Shown: one piece after another, positions 11,225-23,520 of the stretch
Layout of the letters: each line of letters opens with the position of its first letter
Position numbering within the stretch: the first letter of the stretch is position 1
Assembly: GCF_910596095.1 (NCBI RefSeq)
Contig: NC_056540.1
Location: 19,926,501-19,990,500 of the forward strand
Direction of reading: 5' to 3'
DNA: 64,000 nt
DNA from: Thunnus maccoyii
Lineage: Eukaryota; Chordata; Actinopteri; Scombriformes; Scombridae
Notes under the pieces: model-generated
What the model was told of the DNA's origin: nothing
The model's database searches: none
Seen by the model: only the letters and a program-made list of their open reading frames with translations
Made by a program: the position numbers and the translations under genes

Positions 11225-14200
11225 ATGCAGGGTGTTTGTGTGTCAATCTTGTGCGTGTGCATATGTGTGTCTGTGCTCCTCCGCAGTGCTATTTCACAGC
11301 CACATACAGAAAGTGACACCTACACGGTAAGGATGGATGAATCTCTCTCCTCCTCCTCTTTTCCTCTCTCTGTCTCTCTTCTTTTTCTTTGCATCTTCTC
11401 TTCTTTGCTTCTATACCATATATCATACCTGCCATACTTTTTTTTGTGTTGAAATTTCAGCCTCAAATCCTCCATCTTCTCTCTGAGCTTCTTTAACATG
11501 CCCTCATCTTCTTCTGGTTTAATATTCCACAGCAGTGTTTGCTTTCCAGTGTTTTATGATAGTGCTAGCTGGGGGTATTTTTGGTTTTAATTCCATGTTT
11601 CTTTAGGCCCAGTTTTTCTTTTCCATGCAGGTCAAAGCACTATTTTCTTTCCAGAATGATAATAATCCTTTTTCCGAACAGTGGCCTTAAATTGTTTGAG
11701 TTTTGTCGTTTTGAAGTGACGTTTGGCTCAAGGGAAGCAGTTTAAAATGTCACACATCCTTTTAAGAAGGAGCAGCAGACTTCTTGTCTTTCTGGCTCGG
11801 CACTGCTACACAAATACAGAGGAAACAAGTTTCTCTATCCTCTACTCTTTTTTCATGTCTCACTACTGGGGATTTATTATGTATTATTAATATATTATGC
11901 AACTGCTTGGCTCAGAGGGGCTATTCACATCTTTCTTTCCATCATTCTCTCACACTCTCTTTTTCTCTGCTTCTCCTTGCAGGAATGCACAGATGGGTAT
12001 CATTGGGACCCTCAGACTGAGCACTGCAAAGGTAAAGCACTCTTAAAGGCATTTATTCCACCTCAACACCTAATCCTTATGAATAGTAACAGCTTTGATC
12101 ATCCTTCTGCTCTCTGTGGTATGTCCTGTTTTTTTGATTTATTCCTAACAAGGACACGCAGTCTGCACTTCATGTTCAGTACCTAACTATGTGTCTCTGT
12201 GTCTCCCATCAGACATAAACGAGTGCGAGACTATTCCAGATGCCTGCAAAGGGGAAATGAAGTGCTTCAACCACTATGGAGGCTACCTGTGCCTTCCCCG
12301 CTCTGCGTCAGTCATCCCAGCCCCAGAGGCCCCCATCACGCCCACCGAGGCCTTTAACCCCTGCCCTCTGGGCTACGAGCCGCAGGGAGACAGCTGTGTG
12401 GGTGGGTGTCTGGTTTTGTAGGTCTGGGGGGTTGGAGGTAGACAGGTGGCCACAGGATGAGTGATCATTAAGCATGTTTGTGTGTGTGTGTGTGTGATTG
12501 TGTAAATTTATTGTCAGCGGGCCACAGATTGTGAGGGACAGGTGGCCGTAGCAGGTGTTGGGACTGGAGGCAGCATGTTGGTGCAATCTGCGTGGGTGTG
12601 AGTGAGTATGTGTCCACGGGGGGCAGACAGACAGTGTAGGAATTTGGAAGATTTCACACCAGGACAGCTGCTGTGTTTTAAAAAACGGACTTGCTAGCGA
12701 GAAAGGCACTGGTGCCGGAGGACAGCGGCGAGGTATTCGCCCGCATGAGACAGCAAACATGATTCAATATGATGTGATATTCTCAGCTGTCGGGTGCAAA
12801 TGAGGGGAACAGAGCCGTCCGTCGTCTGCCCTCAAACAGTCACACTGTATCATTCAGTCATGTTGGATGAGGCTTTGTTTGCTCACAATAATCACACTTT
12901 TTTTGGTTTTTTTGCATGTTGTGTCCTTGTACCACATCGCCCACAAACACAGATGTTGATGAATGTGAGCGAGACGAAGATGACTGTCAGCCGAGCCAGG
13001 ATTGCGTCAACACACTGGGTGCCTTCACCTGTCAGTGTCCGGATGGTTACCGCAAGGTTGGCACAGAGTGTATTGGTGAGATCATCCGTGTTATACATAA
13101 GTGTAGCTAAGCAGCTTGAGATATACTTTAGCTGGGAGAGTGAGTGTAATAAAGCGTAGGAATGTGGGTATCCCTCTGCTGACTCCCTTCTCCTCCTCCT
13201 CCTCCTCTCAGACATCGATGAGTGCAGGTACAGATACTGCCAACATCGCTGTGTCAATGTCCCCGGTTCCTTCTCTTGTCAGTGTGAACCCGGTTTCCAG
13301 CTGGCAGGAAATAACCGATCTTGCATTGGTGAGTAACGCCCTCTGATTATGACACTCTACTGTCACACAAAACACAATCATTCGGTATTCATCACTTACA
13401 TCCAAAGTATTTCAATTTGATGCTACTTTATACCTCTACTCCACTCCATCTCAGAGGGAAATAATGAACATTTCACTCCACTACATTTTTTGACAGCTAT
13501 AGTTACTATTTACTTTGTATATTAAAATTTAAATACAGTTTAGAAAATATGATGAATTTTTACAGATTAAACTGCCCAACAGAAGTAGGTAAAGTTAGTT
13601 TGTGGGGTTTAAAAGATGTACGCATTTACCAGGAGGGAGTCTAACAAATCACACTGTGGAGTTGCATTATGGTAATTGTAGGTTATTGTTTTTGGATCTT
13701 ACTTTTACAAAGCAGGATCACAAAACAATACTAAATCACTGCAGTACCCCTTAAAATGCTCACTTAATGCATCAGAAAATTTAATAAAGTATTTAGATTA
13801 TAATAACATTATAAAAAGGGTAATTTCTGCATAACAAGTAGTTTCACCTTTGATGGTACATTTATCTGTTAATACGTCTGAACTTGAATGCAGGACTTTT
13901 ACTTGTAATGGAGTATTTTAACTGTTTGGTATTGCTATTTTTACCTAAGTAAAAGTTCTGAATACCCCTCCCTGCACTGTCCATTCAATCCTCTCAGATG
14001 TGAATGAATGTGAGATGGGTGCCCCCTGCTCTCAGAAGTGTTATAACACTTACGGCACCTTCCTCTGTCGTTGTGACCCGGGTTACGAGCTGGGGCCTGA
14101 TGGCTTTGCTTGTAACGGTAAGAGACCCCGTCTGTCTGTCTGTCTTTAAAGCATGTGTTCAATAGTCAGCAAATACCTTGTTTCTATATTGGGAATAAGC

Positions 14201-17200
14201 TCTGTTTTCTGTTCCTTTTCTGCTTTTAATGATGGGAAATTAATAAAACCTGAACGTGTAACCTGACAGACATTGATGAGTGCAGCTATTCCAGTTACCT
14301 GTGCCAGTACCAGTGTGTCAACGAACCAGGGAAGTTCTCCTGTGTGTGCCCAGAAGGATACCAGCTGCTAGGCACCAGACTATGCCAGGGTAAGCAGACC
14401 CGCCTCCATTTCCTCCCACGACTAACACCTTCCTCTTTGTGCTTTCAGAGTCAGAAATGCAGCACTGATTCGATCCTTATTCCTTCTTTGACAGCAGCTC
14501 TGCTCTTGTACAGTCCTGTCTTGTTCTGTTCAAACAAACAAATCACAAGTTGTTTGTCCTCTGCAGATATAAATGAATGTGAAACAGGTGAACACCAGTG
14601 TACTGAGACGCAGACGTGTGTGAATATCCATGGACGATACCAGTGCGTGGACACTAACCGATGCCAAGAGCCTTACGTACAAGTGTCTGAGAAGTGAGTA
14701 ACACCTTATGAAAGCTTGTGTGTGCTCATACACAAACACACGCTTTTACACACACATACACCTTTTCCCAATTACTAAAATATGTATTTGCTCAGAATAT
14801 AACCAGCCCCATTATTGAATATGGCTCAAACTGCAAGATTACTCCAATTACTTTTTCCACATATGAGTCCAGCTTTGCAACCTTTTCTTTTGAACACGGT
14901 GCAGTGAAATAACAAAACTATTACAGTTGTGAACAAGTGCTGGATTGGTAACAAGCGTGGGTCAATATTAACATATCCCAGATGATTTTGTAGTATAAAT
15001 GTGTTTTAGAAAAACATGAAGGATCAAAAATGGCTACTGTTCAATATTTATCCAGATGTTAGGAGAACTTTCTTCTTTGTCATGTTACCCCCTCTGCTGG
15101 CTGATTTATGAACTGCTGTTTTCATAAGAGGCATGAAAAATAAATCATAGCAATTAAATGTAGTGTTTATCACACATTAAAGCTCACGGTTAATTTTTAT
15201 AAAGACTCTGCTCGATCATATATATGTGCATGTATATTCAGCTGAACTCAGTGTTGCTGCATCATACATATTGCTGTCTTCACGTGTCAGTTATTGATGT
15301 TTTTCTGCACCAAATATCACTTTATCTGCCAGCCGCTGTGTGTGTCCTGTCAACAAACCCGCCTGTCGAGAACTGCCTTTCTCCATCGTCCACCGCTACA
15401 TGAGCATCACCTCCGAGCGCTCCGTCCCCTCCGATATCTTCCAGATTCAGGCCACCAGCGTCTCCCCGGGGGCTTACAACACCTTCCGCATCCGCTCCGG
15501 TGACGAAAACGGAGACTTCTACATCAGGGTGAGAAGAGATGTGATGTACCACTGATTCTGACATCTTTCATATTCAAAGTGCACTGACCTTTAAAAACAC
15601 TTTTATTTAGTGCTAGATGGATATATTAAGAAAACATTGTCTTTTTATTAAACATTAGTCAGCTGGTGGTATCCACTTAATAAGATGGTGATTCTTTCCT
15701 GACCACAATTAAAAAGTCCTTAAACACATTACATATATTCATATCACTGCATCTTAACAAATTAATTCCTCCTTTAAAGGCCAAATATATTAAGAGTTTC
15801 TTTTACCCTTGATTTAGAGTGGCAGGTCAGATTGGATTAAGTATTCGTAAATTTAAAAAAAAAGATTTAGCCAGAGTTTCCAAGGAAAGCTTTAGTGTCA
15901 CAAGATGAGGTTGTTGGAGCTTTCTGCTGTGTTTTTTCAACAAAGACATATTTAAAATGTTGTTTTCCCATTGTTTACTACCCTGCACAGCCCGACCTTA
16001 CTGATAGCTTTAATATTAAGAAACCAACCTCTCTGCTGCAGCTTCTCACTGGAGATAATGTAATTGATAAATTATCTTTTTTTTTTTTTTTAATGAACTC
16101 ACAGGATATAGTCAGCCATGTCTGTATGTCCTGCTGATAAAAAGAGGGCTTCAGTTTTGTTTAAACATACCTACATCTGTGCTACTAACAAGACATAAAG
16201 TCAGTTACATTTCATAGGAAGTGATGGTTGTGGCCTCATTTAGTAGATACAAACCTGTCTGACTGTACTGTAAATATCCTGATGTGAAAACAAGATTTAA
16301 CATGGATTTTAATGCCTAGGTTACTGTGTTAAAGCTTTTTTGCTTAGGTTAAAAAACAAACTTGATTTGTGTTGAAAACAGTGAACCTGTCATTTATCTT
16401 AAAACATCTACACACCTACACACATGTGTTTTCACTTATTCTGACTAATTAGACCTGTGTGAGCTCGTACAGGCTGCGTTTGACATTTCACTCACTGTCC
16501 TGGGACAGTTAAAGGGGACATATCATGCACATTTCCAGGTCTATATTTTATTCTTGAATATCTTTGCATGATTTAAAGTTCAAAAAACCCTTATTACAGT
16601 ATAGGATATACTGGTCCTCTATGCAGCCCTTCAGTTCAGCCTCTGTCTCAGACAGGCTGTTTTAGCTCCTGTCTCTTTAAGGTCCCCCTCACGACAAGCC
16701 CACTCTGTTCTTACTGGTTAGCTTCCAGCTCTGGAGGCTACATAAAAATCTCATTCTTTAATCAAAATCTAAACTTCTTAAATACATCCATGCATATTCA
16801 AGCCCAAATACGATCCGAAATATGTGAGTGGACAACGCAAACAACTCACGAAACAACTGGAACGGACGGCTGTTTGTTGGCATATGTGTATGATCTGACG
16901 TCATCACGAGGAGGATGTAGAGGTAACTTTGCAAAAAAGCGTTCAGAGCAGGCTGAAGCCCTGGTTTTTGTCTCTCAGGGAGCATTTTTAAATATGTTCA
17001 CCTCAAGTTTTGGAACTTTGATCATGTTTAGCATAGATATCCAACATCATAACAGTATAAAAATAACAAAATCACAAAAAACATATGTCCCATTTATGTT
17101 TGTAGCACCTGTTAAGATGGGACAACCTACACCTTTATCATTCTTACTGAACAGTCTAATCAGATAGTAAGCGGAAACACCTGTGTGGGTATGCAGGGCT

Positions 17201-17460
17201 TTCAAAGACTCATGTCCCCTGCACACTGACGGTAATTTCTGCAGCAGCAGATATGTACTCAATAACATTTGTTTTGTCTTTTCCAGCAAATCAATAATAT
17301 CAGTGCCATGCTAGTGCTGGCCCGTGCCGTGTCAGGGCCGAGGGAGTACACGTTGGACCTGGAGATGGTGTCCGTCAACCCGCTGCTCAGCTATCAGGGC
17401 AACTACCAGACCAGCTCCGCCCTCAGACTCTCCATCTACGTCGGGCCGTACACCTTTTAA
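11225..17460 (+). CDS. efemp2: Fibulin-4 (EGF-containing fibulin-like ECM protein 2)
   Basis: Ten coding exons: 11225-11326, 11983-12031, 12213-12401, 12953-13075, 13212-13328, 13998-14117, 14270-14389, 14567-14693, 15333-15528, 17287-17460. They join in frame to 1317 nt, 438 aa (human 443). Residues 1-24 form a signal peptide with core [12 protein letters not shown]. Six calcium-binding EGF modules follow, each starting D-[IV]-[ND]-E-C, at about residues 52, 114, 155, 194, 234 and 274; the first carries the family's proline-rich insertion. The fibulin-type C-terminal module spans about 316-438 and ends VGPYTF. EGF exons are all phase 1-1. Fibulin-4 is secreted and brings lysyl oxidase to tropoelastin during elastic-fibre assembly. 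The start aligns without gaps to the human signal-peptide end (SAISQ against SASPQ, then DTYTECTDGY against DSYTECTDGY), which supports the ATG although it sits in a GT-rich tract. Zebrafish-style a/b paralogue status is not assigned. Confidence 0.96.
13403..13978. repeat. Teleost interspersed repeat (efemp2 intron)
   Basis: The right part reads acttttacttgtaatgg then ttacctaagtaaaagttctg, a sequence I recognise as a very common teleost interspersed repeat that ends near agtaaaagttctgaatac. It fills the intron between the fourth and fifth EGF-module exons. Limits are approximate and the class is unassigned. Confidence 0.55.
15088..15100 (-). promoter_or_regulatory. Candidate CTCF core site
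   Basis: CCAGCAGAGGGGG on the minus strand matches the CTCF core consensus CCASYAGRKGGCA at all but the last two positions. It lies in the efemp2 intron before exon 15333-15528. Sequence match only. Confidence 0.35.
16510..17096. mobile_element. Terminal-inverted-repeat element (MITE-like) in the last efemp2 intron
   Basis: The left end TAAAGGGGACATAT and the right end ATATGTCCCATTTA are inverted copies with one mismatch. The ~590-bp interior has no transposase frame. It carries a perfect CRE (TGACGTCA, 16896-16903). I found no clear target-site duplication, so the superfamily is open. Confidence 0.6.
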
Positions 17461-18168
17461 AGATGGAGGAGGAGGAGAAGAAGAAGAGTGGAGGGACACA
17501 AAGAGAAAGATGGAGAGAGAGAAACACAGATGCAAAACAAGTGGTCAATGCAGTTCAACCAGTCACTGTGATGTTACACTCTTAGCTTTTAGTCTTCTGA
17601 GAAAAGTCACACATTTCTGTCAGCCCACCATGTTAAGTATAAGAATATACATGCAGAACAGCATACAGACACAATGTCTCACAGATAAATAGCAGCTTTA
17701 AAATAATTAGCCCAGTCAAATGTGTTCCCTTGTATTTAATCTGTCTGTTCTCACCATTATTTTTTTTAAACTTTACACATATCTGACAGCATCATTCTGT
17801 GGTCAGTGTGTATAAAAAGGGATTGTACTCATCTGTGCAGGATGATAACAAATCTGTGCGACATGTTTTTTTTTCTGTCTGCCTTCAGATGGAATGATTC
17901 ACACCCGGCGTCACTACATTAATCTGTTTTTCACCAGTTTACATCCTTATCTTTTGGTTCCGCTCTGTTTGTCACTTTATCAGCCCCGTTTCCTGTTGAC
18001 AGATGTGATTCAGTAACCACTCAGTTCAGACCTCAGCATCCCTGCTCCTCCTTTACCCTCCACGGTCCATTCCTTTGTTCGAGCTCTCCGTCACTGCCGT
18101 TTGTAGGTTCGTCACATTGCTGATTGTGTTGTACTTTGTATTTTTTTTTTGTCTAAGATTTGAACCCA

Positions 18169-18174
18169 AATAAA
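18169..18174 (+). terminator. efemp2 polyadenylation signal AATAAA
   Basis: A canonical AATAAA lies 708 bases after the efemp2 stop, followed by a GT-rich stretch (tgtgtgggtctcagtg). It implies a 3' UTR of about 730 nt. Confidence 0.75.
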
Positions 18175-18477
18175 ACAATATACCTTTTAAACTGTGTGGG
18201 TCTCAGTGAAATTGATTGGAATTTCATTCTTTCGTGCAGCTGAAACAATTCATCGATAGGCCTTTTTCTTAGAGGATATGTTGAGATGTCGCAGTAGGAA
18301 AAGCACAAGTGTAAATAATAAAACTAATGTTGGCTGAATTCCATTCAGCTGCTCCAGTTTCAAGGCGCTGGTGTTGTGTGTACTGGATCACTGTCACACT
18401 GTCATGGCTTAATAGGACACTTGAGTAGAACAGAGCCATCATTAATGTTATTAGTAACACCTGTGCTTTCTCAAAAA

Positions 18478-18716
18478 GGCCAAAATGTTTTTAGGCAAAA
18501 ATGCCCAAAATTTACTTGTTCCAGCTTTTCAAATTTGAAGATTTGCTACTTTTCTTTGTTTTATATGAGTGTAAACTGATTATTTTTGTGTTGGCTGGAC
18601 AAAATAAGCAAGTTGAAGATGTTTCTTTGGGCTCTGGGAACATTTTTCCACAATATTCTGACACTTTTGATGAAATCATTAAATGATTGATTAAACTGAA
18701 ATATTGCACAGCCCCT
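18478..18716 (+). repeat. Degenerate copy of the GCTGCAAC/TTGCAGCCC MITE family
   Basis: It shares with the copies at 1990-2358 and 47740-48052 the blocks tgttccagcttttcaaa, gacacttttgatgaaatc and the tail gcacagcccc. It is truncated at the left. Confidence 0.5.
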
Positions 18717-19113
18717 CTATACACTGGGCCAATTTGATACTCATATTACATACATAAACATTCAACATGGAATAATTCACACTGCCCAGGAACACTCAAC
18801 ATCCACCCTCCTTCTCTTCCCTTGCATGGGACCTAAAAGAGGGAGTACAGGATTTAAAATAATAAGTCTGTGCAAAAAGTAAAAAAGAATAATAATAGTA
18901 ATATTAATAATAATAATAATAGAAATCCATCTTCCCATAAACCGACTGTGGCAGGATTGGCTGCATTTATTCTGGCAGTAGTTCATGAAACATAACGTCC
19001 AGATGACTGTTGAGCCAGAGTTTTAGTGTCAAACTTTGTAATTCTTCTTATTTTTAACCTTATTCTAATTTGGTCCTAATATTATTCATTGCACACTAGT
19101 CTTTTAGCATTAC

Positions 19114-19638
19114 CTTAAAGGACAGGTTCACAATGTCTCAAGTGTGTCCTAAAACAACAGTCAGGAGCCCAAATGAACATTGACATGTTTTTCTTGAGCA
19201 CTGACATGTTTTTCTTCCTCCAGTTCATACTGACTATTAGATGATCTCTTCATAATGCACTTACAATGTAAGTGATGGGGGCCAAAATCCACAAGCTGCC
19301 TTTTGTGCAAAAATGTATTTAAAAATTTACTCAATGCTAATATGAAGCTTAAGTCGTCCAAACGAGTCAAATCAAGAGGATATCTTTCAATATTACTGTC
19401 TTTTTAGTGCCAAATTCCCTCTTTTTGTTACAATGTTTTGACTACAGCTGAACAGAACTCTGTCTGTCAAGACTCAAAGAGGAAAATGTTTACTAAAAAG
19501 ACTAACTGTGGAAGATATCCACTTTACTTGACTAACTCAGACAGGATCTTCTAATGGTCAGTATGAACAGAAGGAATGATTACAGCCAGAAAAACATGTG
19601 TCAGTGTTCACTGATGTGTTGTGAACCTATCCTTTAAG
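19114..19638. mobile_element. MITE with ~20-bp terminal inverted repeats
   Basis: The left end CTTAAAGGACAGGTTCACAA and the right end, read in reverse, CTTAAAGGATAGGTTCACAA differ at one base. About 525 bp, no transposase frame. Internal sequence (acttacaatgtaagtgatgg, then gaatgattacagccag) is related to a partial copy at 33260-33545. Confidence 0.7.
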
Positions 19639-20049
19639 AAAGTGTTGAGTGTTTTTGAAAAATGAATCAGTTGATTCATCAATAATGAAAATAATTGTTA
19701 GCTGTAGCCTTATTTCTATTTTTTTCTGTCCTTTCCAAAATGACCTCTACACTAAAATACACTTCACTCCAAGCTGAACTGCCTGCATACTAGTATGATA
19801 ACAAAGAGACAGAAAGCTCACTGCCTCATTTTCATTTCTCTCCTCTTCACTAATAATATAAAATGTTTGACTCCTGCAGTAAGACGGGGGAGATTAAATC
19901 TCGTATCCATATCCCAACATCCCTAAATTAGGCAAGAGCGGAAACAAATGGCTGCAGTTTCAATTAAAGAGGTCTGAAGCTCTGCAGCTTTCTGATCTAT
20001 TTTTGCTGTCACAGTCACTCCGCTTGTGTGCTAACTGATTCTCCTGACC

Positions 20050-20105
20050 CACAAAAAAAAATTGAGGAAAAAGAGAGAGAGAGAGGGAGAAAAAGAGAGA
20101 GGGGA
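20050..20105 (+). repeat. GA-rich polypurine tract
   Basis: Almost pure purine run rich in GAGA, in the spacer downstream of efemp2. No gene is attached. Confidence 0.7.
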
Positions 20106-20256
20106 AAGCCCTTATTTCACAGTCCACTGCTGTTTGCTCCGCCCAGTCCTACACACAAACACACACCCCACACACACACCTCCCATCTGTCCTCACTGGG
20201 GGGTGATGACTCACACACACAGCTCGTTTTATGTAATCTGAGCAAGCAGCTTTCAG

Positions 20257-20271
20257 CCACCAGGAGGCAGC
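20257..20271 (+). promoter_or_regulatory. Candidate CTCF site
   Basis: CCACCAGGAGGCAGC matches the CTCF core with one deviation. It lies between efemp2 and npas4, where an insulator would be plausible. No other evidence. Confidence 0.35.
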
Positions 20272-20621
20272 AGATCACACAGATCTCCTCTCTCAGCAGT
20301 CCAAGAATAGCAACAACCTGAGGAGAGAGTGTTGGTTTTATAACCTGATTGACTAGTGAGCCTACATTTTCTCCAGTTTTTTCCATGAACTCATACACCT
20401 GTGGGAGGGAAAAAGTGATGGCAACTTTGTTTTACTTTTTACAAATAAAGTACAACACAGCAACTAAAGCGCACAAATACACCCCGAGCTCTGAAATATC
20501 TTGTAGTATAGATTTCTTCTCTTGCGTAACCTGGCATCTTGTCAGAGTTTAAAAGACTGTGATGGCGATCGAACATGACAGAGCCTGGTGATGGTGTTAA
20601 AGAGAGCAGTAGGGCAGGAGG

Positions 20622-20792
20622 TCTGTGTGTGTGTGTGTGTGTGTTTGTTCACGTTAAGCTGTGGCACAAGTCCCCCTGGCATTTCCTGTTGGCACTCGGC
20701 ACAGAAAGAAAACCTGATTCTGTGTGTTTGCATCCAGTATCATGTGTATGTGTTTGTCCGTGTGTGTGTGTGTGTGTGTCTGTGTGTGTGCA
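20622..20792 (+). repeat. Pair of (GT)n microsatellites
   Basis: Two (GT)n tracts, at about 20622-20645 and 20758-20790, separated by about 110 bp of unique sequence. Confidence 0.8.
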
Positions 20793-22429
20793 GGGTGTGG
20801 GTGTTTACATAGGAGAGCATGTGTTTGAGAGTGGCAGTGCCCACACAGACGAGTGGGAGGAGTGTTTCAGGTGGCAGAGGGCACTGCTGGAGCGCCTGGG
20901 CCTCATTTCTGGCACCTTCGCCCAAGTATGATCTCATATCTGGGCAAGCCGTGCCCTGTAGGCTGCAGCGGGGGGATTGGCGTGGGACCGGAAGCAGAGA
21001 CTCGAAGGCCCATGCATGCAGAGCAGAGAAGGGCAGAGTGCACCAACACACCACTATCACTTTAGAGGACTTCATACTAGAGGAACAAACATGGCGGACA
21101 GAAAAAAAAAACACCTTCTCTGTTCTGTCTCTTAGTTTGTGACGTGCTCCCATGATGGAGGTGCAATCTGTTCCTGATTTGATCTCCTCCTATTGCATTA
21201 CAAAAGCTCTCCATGCCCCCCTCCCCATTACACCACAATGCAGGTATTATATTTATGAATGAAAGAGTGAGGTGGAGTGTCATTTCCCTCCACCCACACC
21301 CACCGAGCAGCGAGATTAGTTCATTAACGAAAAGAGCGGGCAGTGGAATCTGTGGGACATCAAAAACAGGCTTGACAATACAAAGAGGGTCAAGTGATTA
21401 GGGAGTGCAAATTAGCGAGGGCATGAGGCAGGAAATAGCTCTCTCCTCTGGATATTTCAGACAGTATATAAATATATATATGGAGAGGGTGATAGGAAGG
21501 AGAGAATGATTACACAATACTATGTAAACAAGCACATCAGTGACTAACCAACAACCCCCTGAGTTTGTATTCAATGTCTGCTGGTTTTTACAAACACAAT
21601 ATTATATACAAGTTGTGTTTCAGACTCTGTTTTTTCATAAATACATTAAGAATCACACAGTAGAAACAAATGACAGCAAAATGAAACAAATGAGAGTATG
21701 CTAATCTAAATTACTGGCAGACTCCAGCTGCTCTATAAGAAAATGAATGGTATCTTCAGTTTCTACTGACTGTCTTTGGATTACTAATAATACTGATGAT
21801 TCGATGATAATGATGTTTTCTACGGCACTTTTAGTCATGAAGTCTTCCAGGACAGTGTTTACCAGCCAGAGGTGCCTCTACACTCGCTGGGGGATCATTG
21901 GAAAGACAGTAAGGTAGATCAACTAATTTGAAAAAAATATAAATAATGATTGTTTAAAAAAAGCCTATATATTTGTGATCAGTGTATTTATTTATAATCA
22001 TAAACTACCAGCTACAATGTGCACAGGATGAGTTAAATGTAATACCGTTACACCAAAATTAGATAGATAAGTCAACACAGAGTTGAAATTGATTTTTAAA
22101 AAGTAACAGATAAATGGTTAAAACATTTAACTACTCTAAGTGTTAGAAATAAATGCAAACTTAACCAAGCCCCCTGAAAAAACAAACAAACAGAAAAGAG
22201 ACTAAACCTCAGCACCAACAACTCCAGGATCAAGACTGTGTCCACTTTTATATAATTAACAATAACGTTACAACATACAGTTTAAAGTGGATTCAAATGA
22301 GCACATTTGGAACATGATGGGTTGGTGGTGAAGGGGTACTTGAGCTCCTGTGACAGGGCTGTGTGGAAATGTCAGAGAAAAAAGTCTAATTGTAATTATA
22401 TCTAATGTACTAATGATAAAAAACCTACA
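20793..22429. other. Spacer, no gene seen
   Basis: An open stretch of about 45 codons after 20793 gives no family match. AT-rich runs (tatataaatatatatat, near 21465-21482) resemble TATA boxes but no exon follows. No repeat ends are recognised. Confidence 0.4.
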
Positions 22430-23085
22430 TCTACAGTAAAACCTGCTAACGTCAGCATGCTCACGTCAGCACGTGCTGATGTTTAGCAGGTTTAATGTTC
22501 ACCATGTTCACCATCTTAGTTCAGCATGTTAGCATGCTAACAATGCTAATTACAGTTACGAAGTACAACTGAGGCTGATGTGAATTAGTTTTGCTAGTAT
22601 TTAGTCATAAAGCGAAGTATTGGACAAAAGTTTGACCTGATGATGCCATTAGAGGAAAAGTCTGGATCACCATTAAGTGGCTATAATTCACCCTGAGGGG
22701 CACATGAATGTGGCCATGCTCGCAGATTTGTGAGGCTGTAATGCTCATTGTAAAGATAGATAGATAAAAAAAAAGTAGATTTTAATTTTGACCTGATGAT
22801 TTTGCAACATGAAAAGTCAGCGAAACATACTGTAAGTTCACAAAGATCATGAATATCTGTATGAAATTTTCATAGGAATCCTCCCATTAGCTGTGGAGAC
22901 ATTTCACTCAAAACCACAAATGTGAACCTCATGGTGGCACTAGATGAAAGAGATTCATCATCTGGGGATCATGAATGTCTGTACAAAATTTAATGTCAAT
23001 CCATTGAACAGTTATTGAGATATTTCTGTCTGAAGGAGGTGGACCGACCGCCAGTCCCATCAGTATAGAGCCACGCTACTCACAT
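22430..23085. repeat. Teleost interspersed repeat with internal near-tandem blocks
   Basis: A block of the type "gatgatgccattagaggaaaagtc ... cacatgaatgt" recurs within the element, and the right end reads gtggaccgaccgccag then agagccacgctactcacatg. I recognise this as a widespread teleost repeat. It includes two perfect palindromes: CAGCACGTGCTG (22467-22478) and GTTAGCATGCTAAC (22528-22541). Class unassigned. Confidence 0.6.
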
Positions 23086-23289
23086 GGATAAAAAGCAGCA
23101 GGCATTTACATTTAAATCTACTGGGAATCACATGTTTGACTGTCTGACAGGATGAATAATTTTCCACACGTAATGGGTTTTGATTGGATTTTGTATTATT
23201 TAGAAATAAATCCTGTGGGATTTTCTTTTTTTTTATTATAAGCATTTATCAGAGCAGAAGTGACCTCCACAAATCACACAGGAGCTTAG

Positions 23290-23520
23290 ATGTGAAACGC
23301 TCCCTGAATTGCCCCTCTGTAATACAACAGGAGTCATTTCTTGTTAGCTGTGGAAATAATTAGCTTATCAGTCTAGTCCAATTACAGGTTCAATTGCTGG
23401 GTATGTTCATTACCTCGGGTCAGTGTAATCTCCTACGAACACCCTGGGAATTTAGTGCAGGGCATCGCGGTGAGCAGGATATTGGGTCACAATTCAGTAA
23501 TTAACAACCAAGTAATTAAA
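23290..23520. other. Candidate conserved non-coding element
   Basis: Complex, non-repetitive sequence with several homeodomain-like cores (aataattagc, ccaattacagg, agtaattaaaa) inside an otherwise repeat-filled spacer. It encodes no long frame. The call rests on composition alone and needs a cross-species alignment. Confidence 0.25.

Noticed and set aside
20793..20931. Open + frame ending in an apparent globular segment (about 45 codons)
   Set aside because: No splice acceptor with a plausible partner exon, no family match, and it starts in a (GT)n tract. Possible chance frame or non-coding RNA.
21465..21482. TATA-box promoter in the efemp2-npas4 spacer
   Set aside because: It is part of a simple TA-rich run and no exon-like sequence follows.
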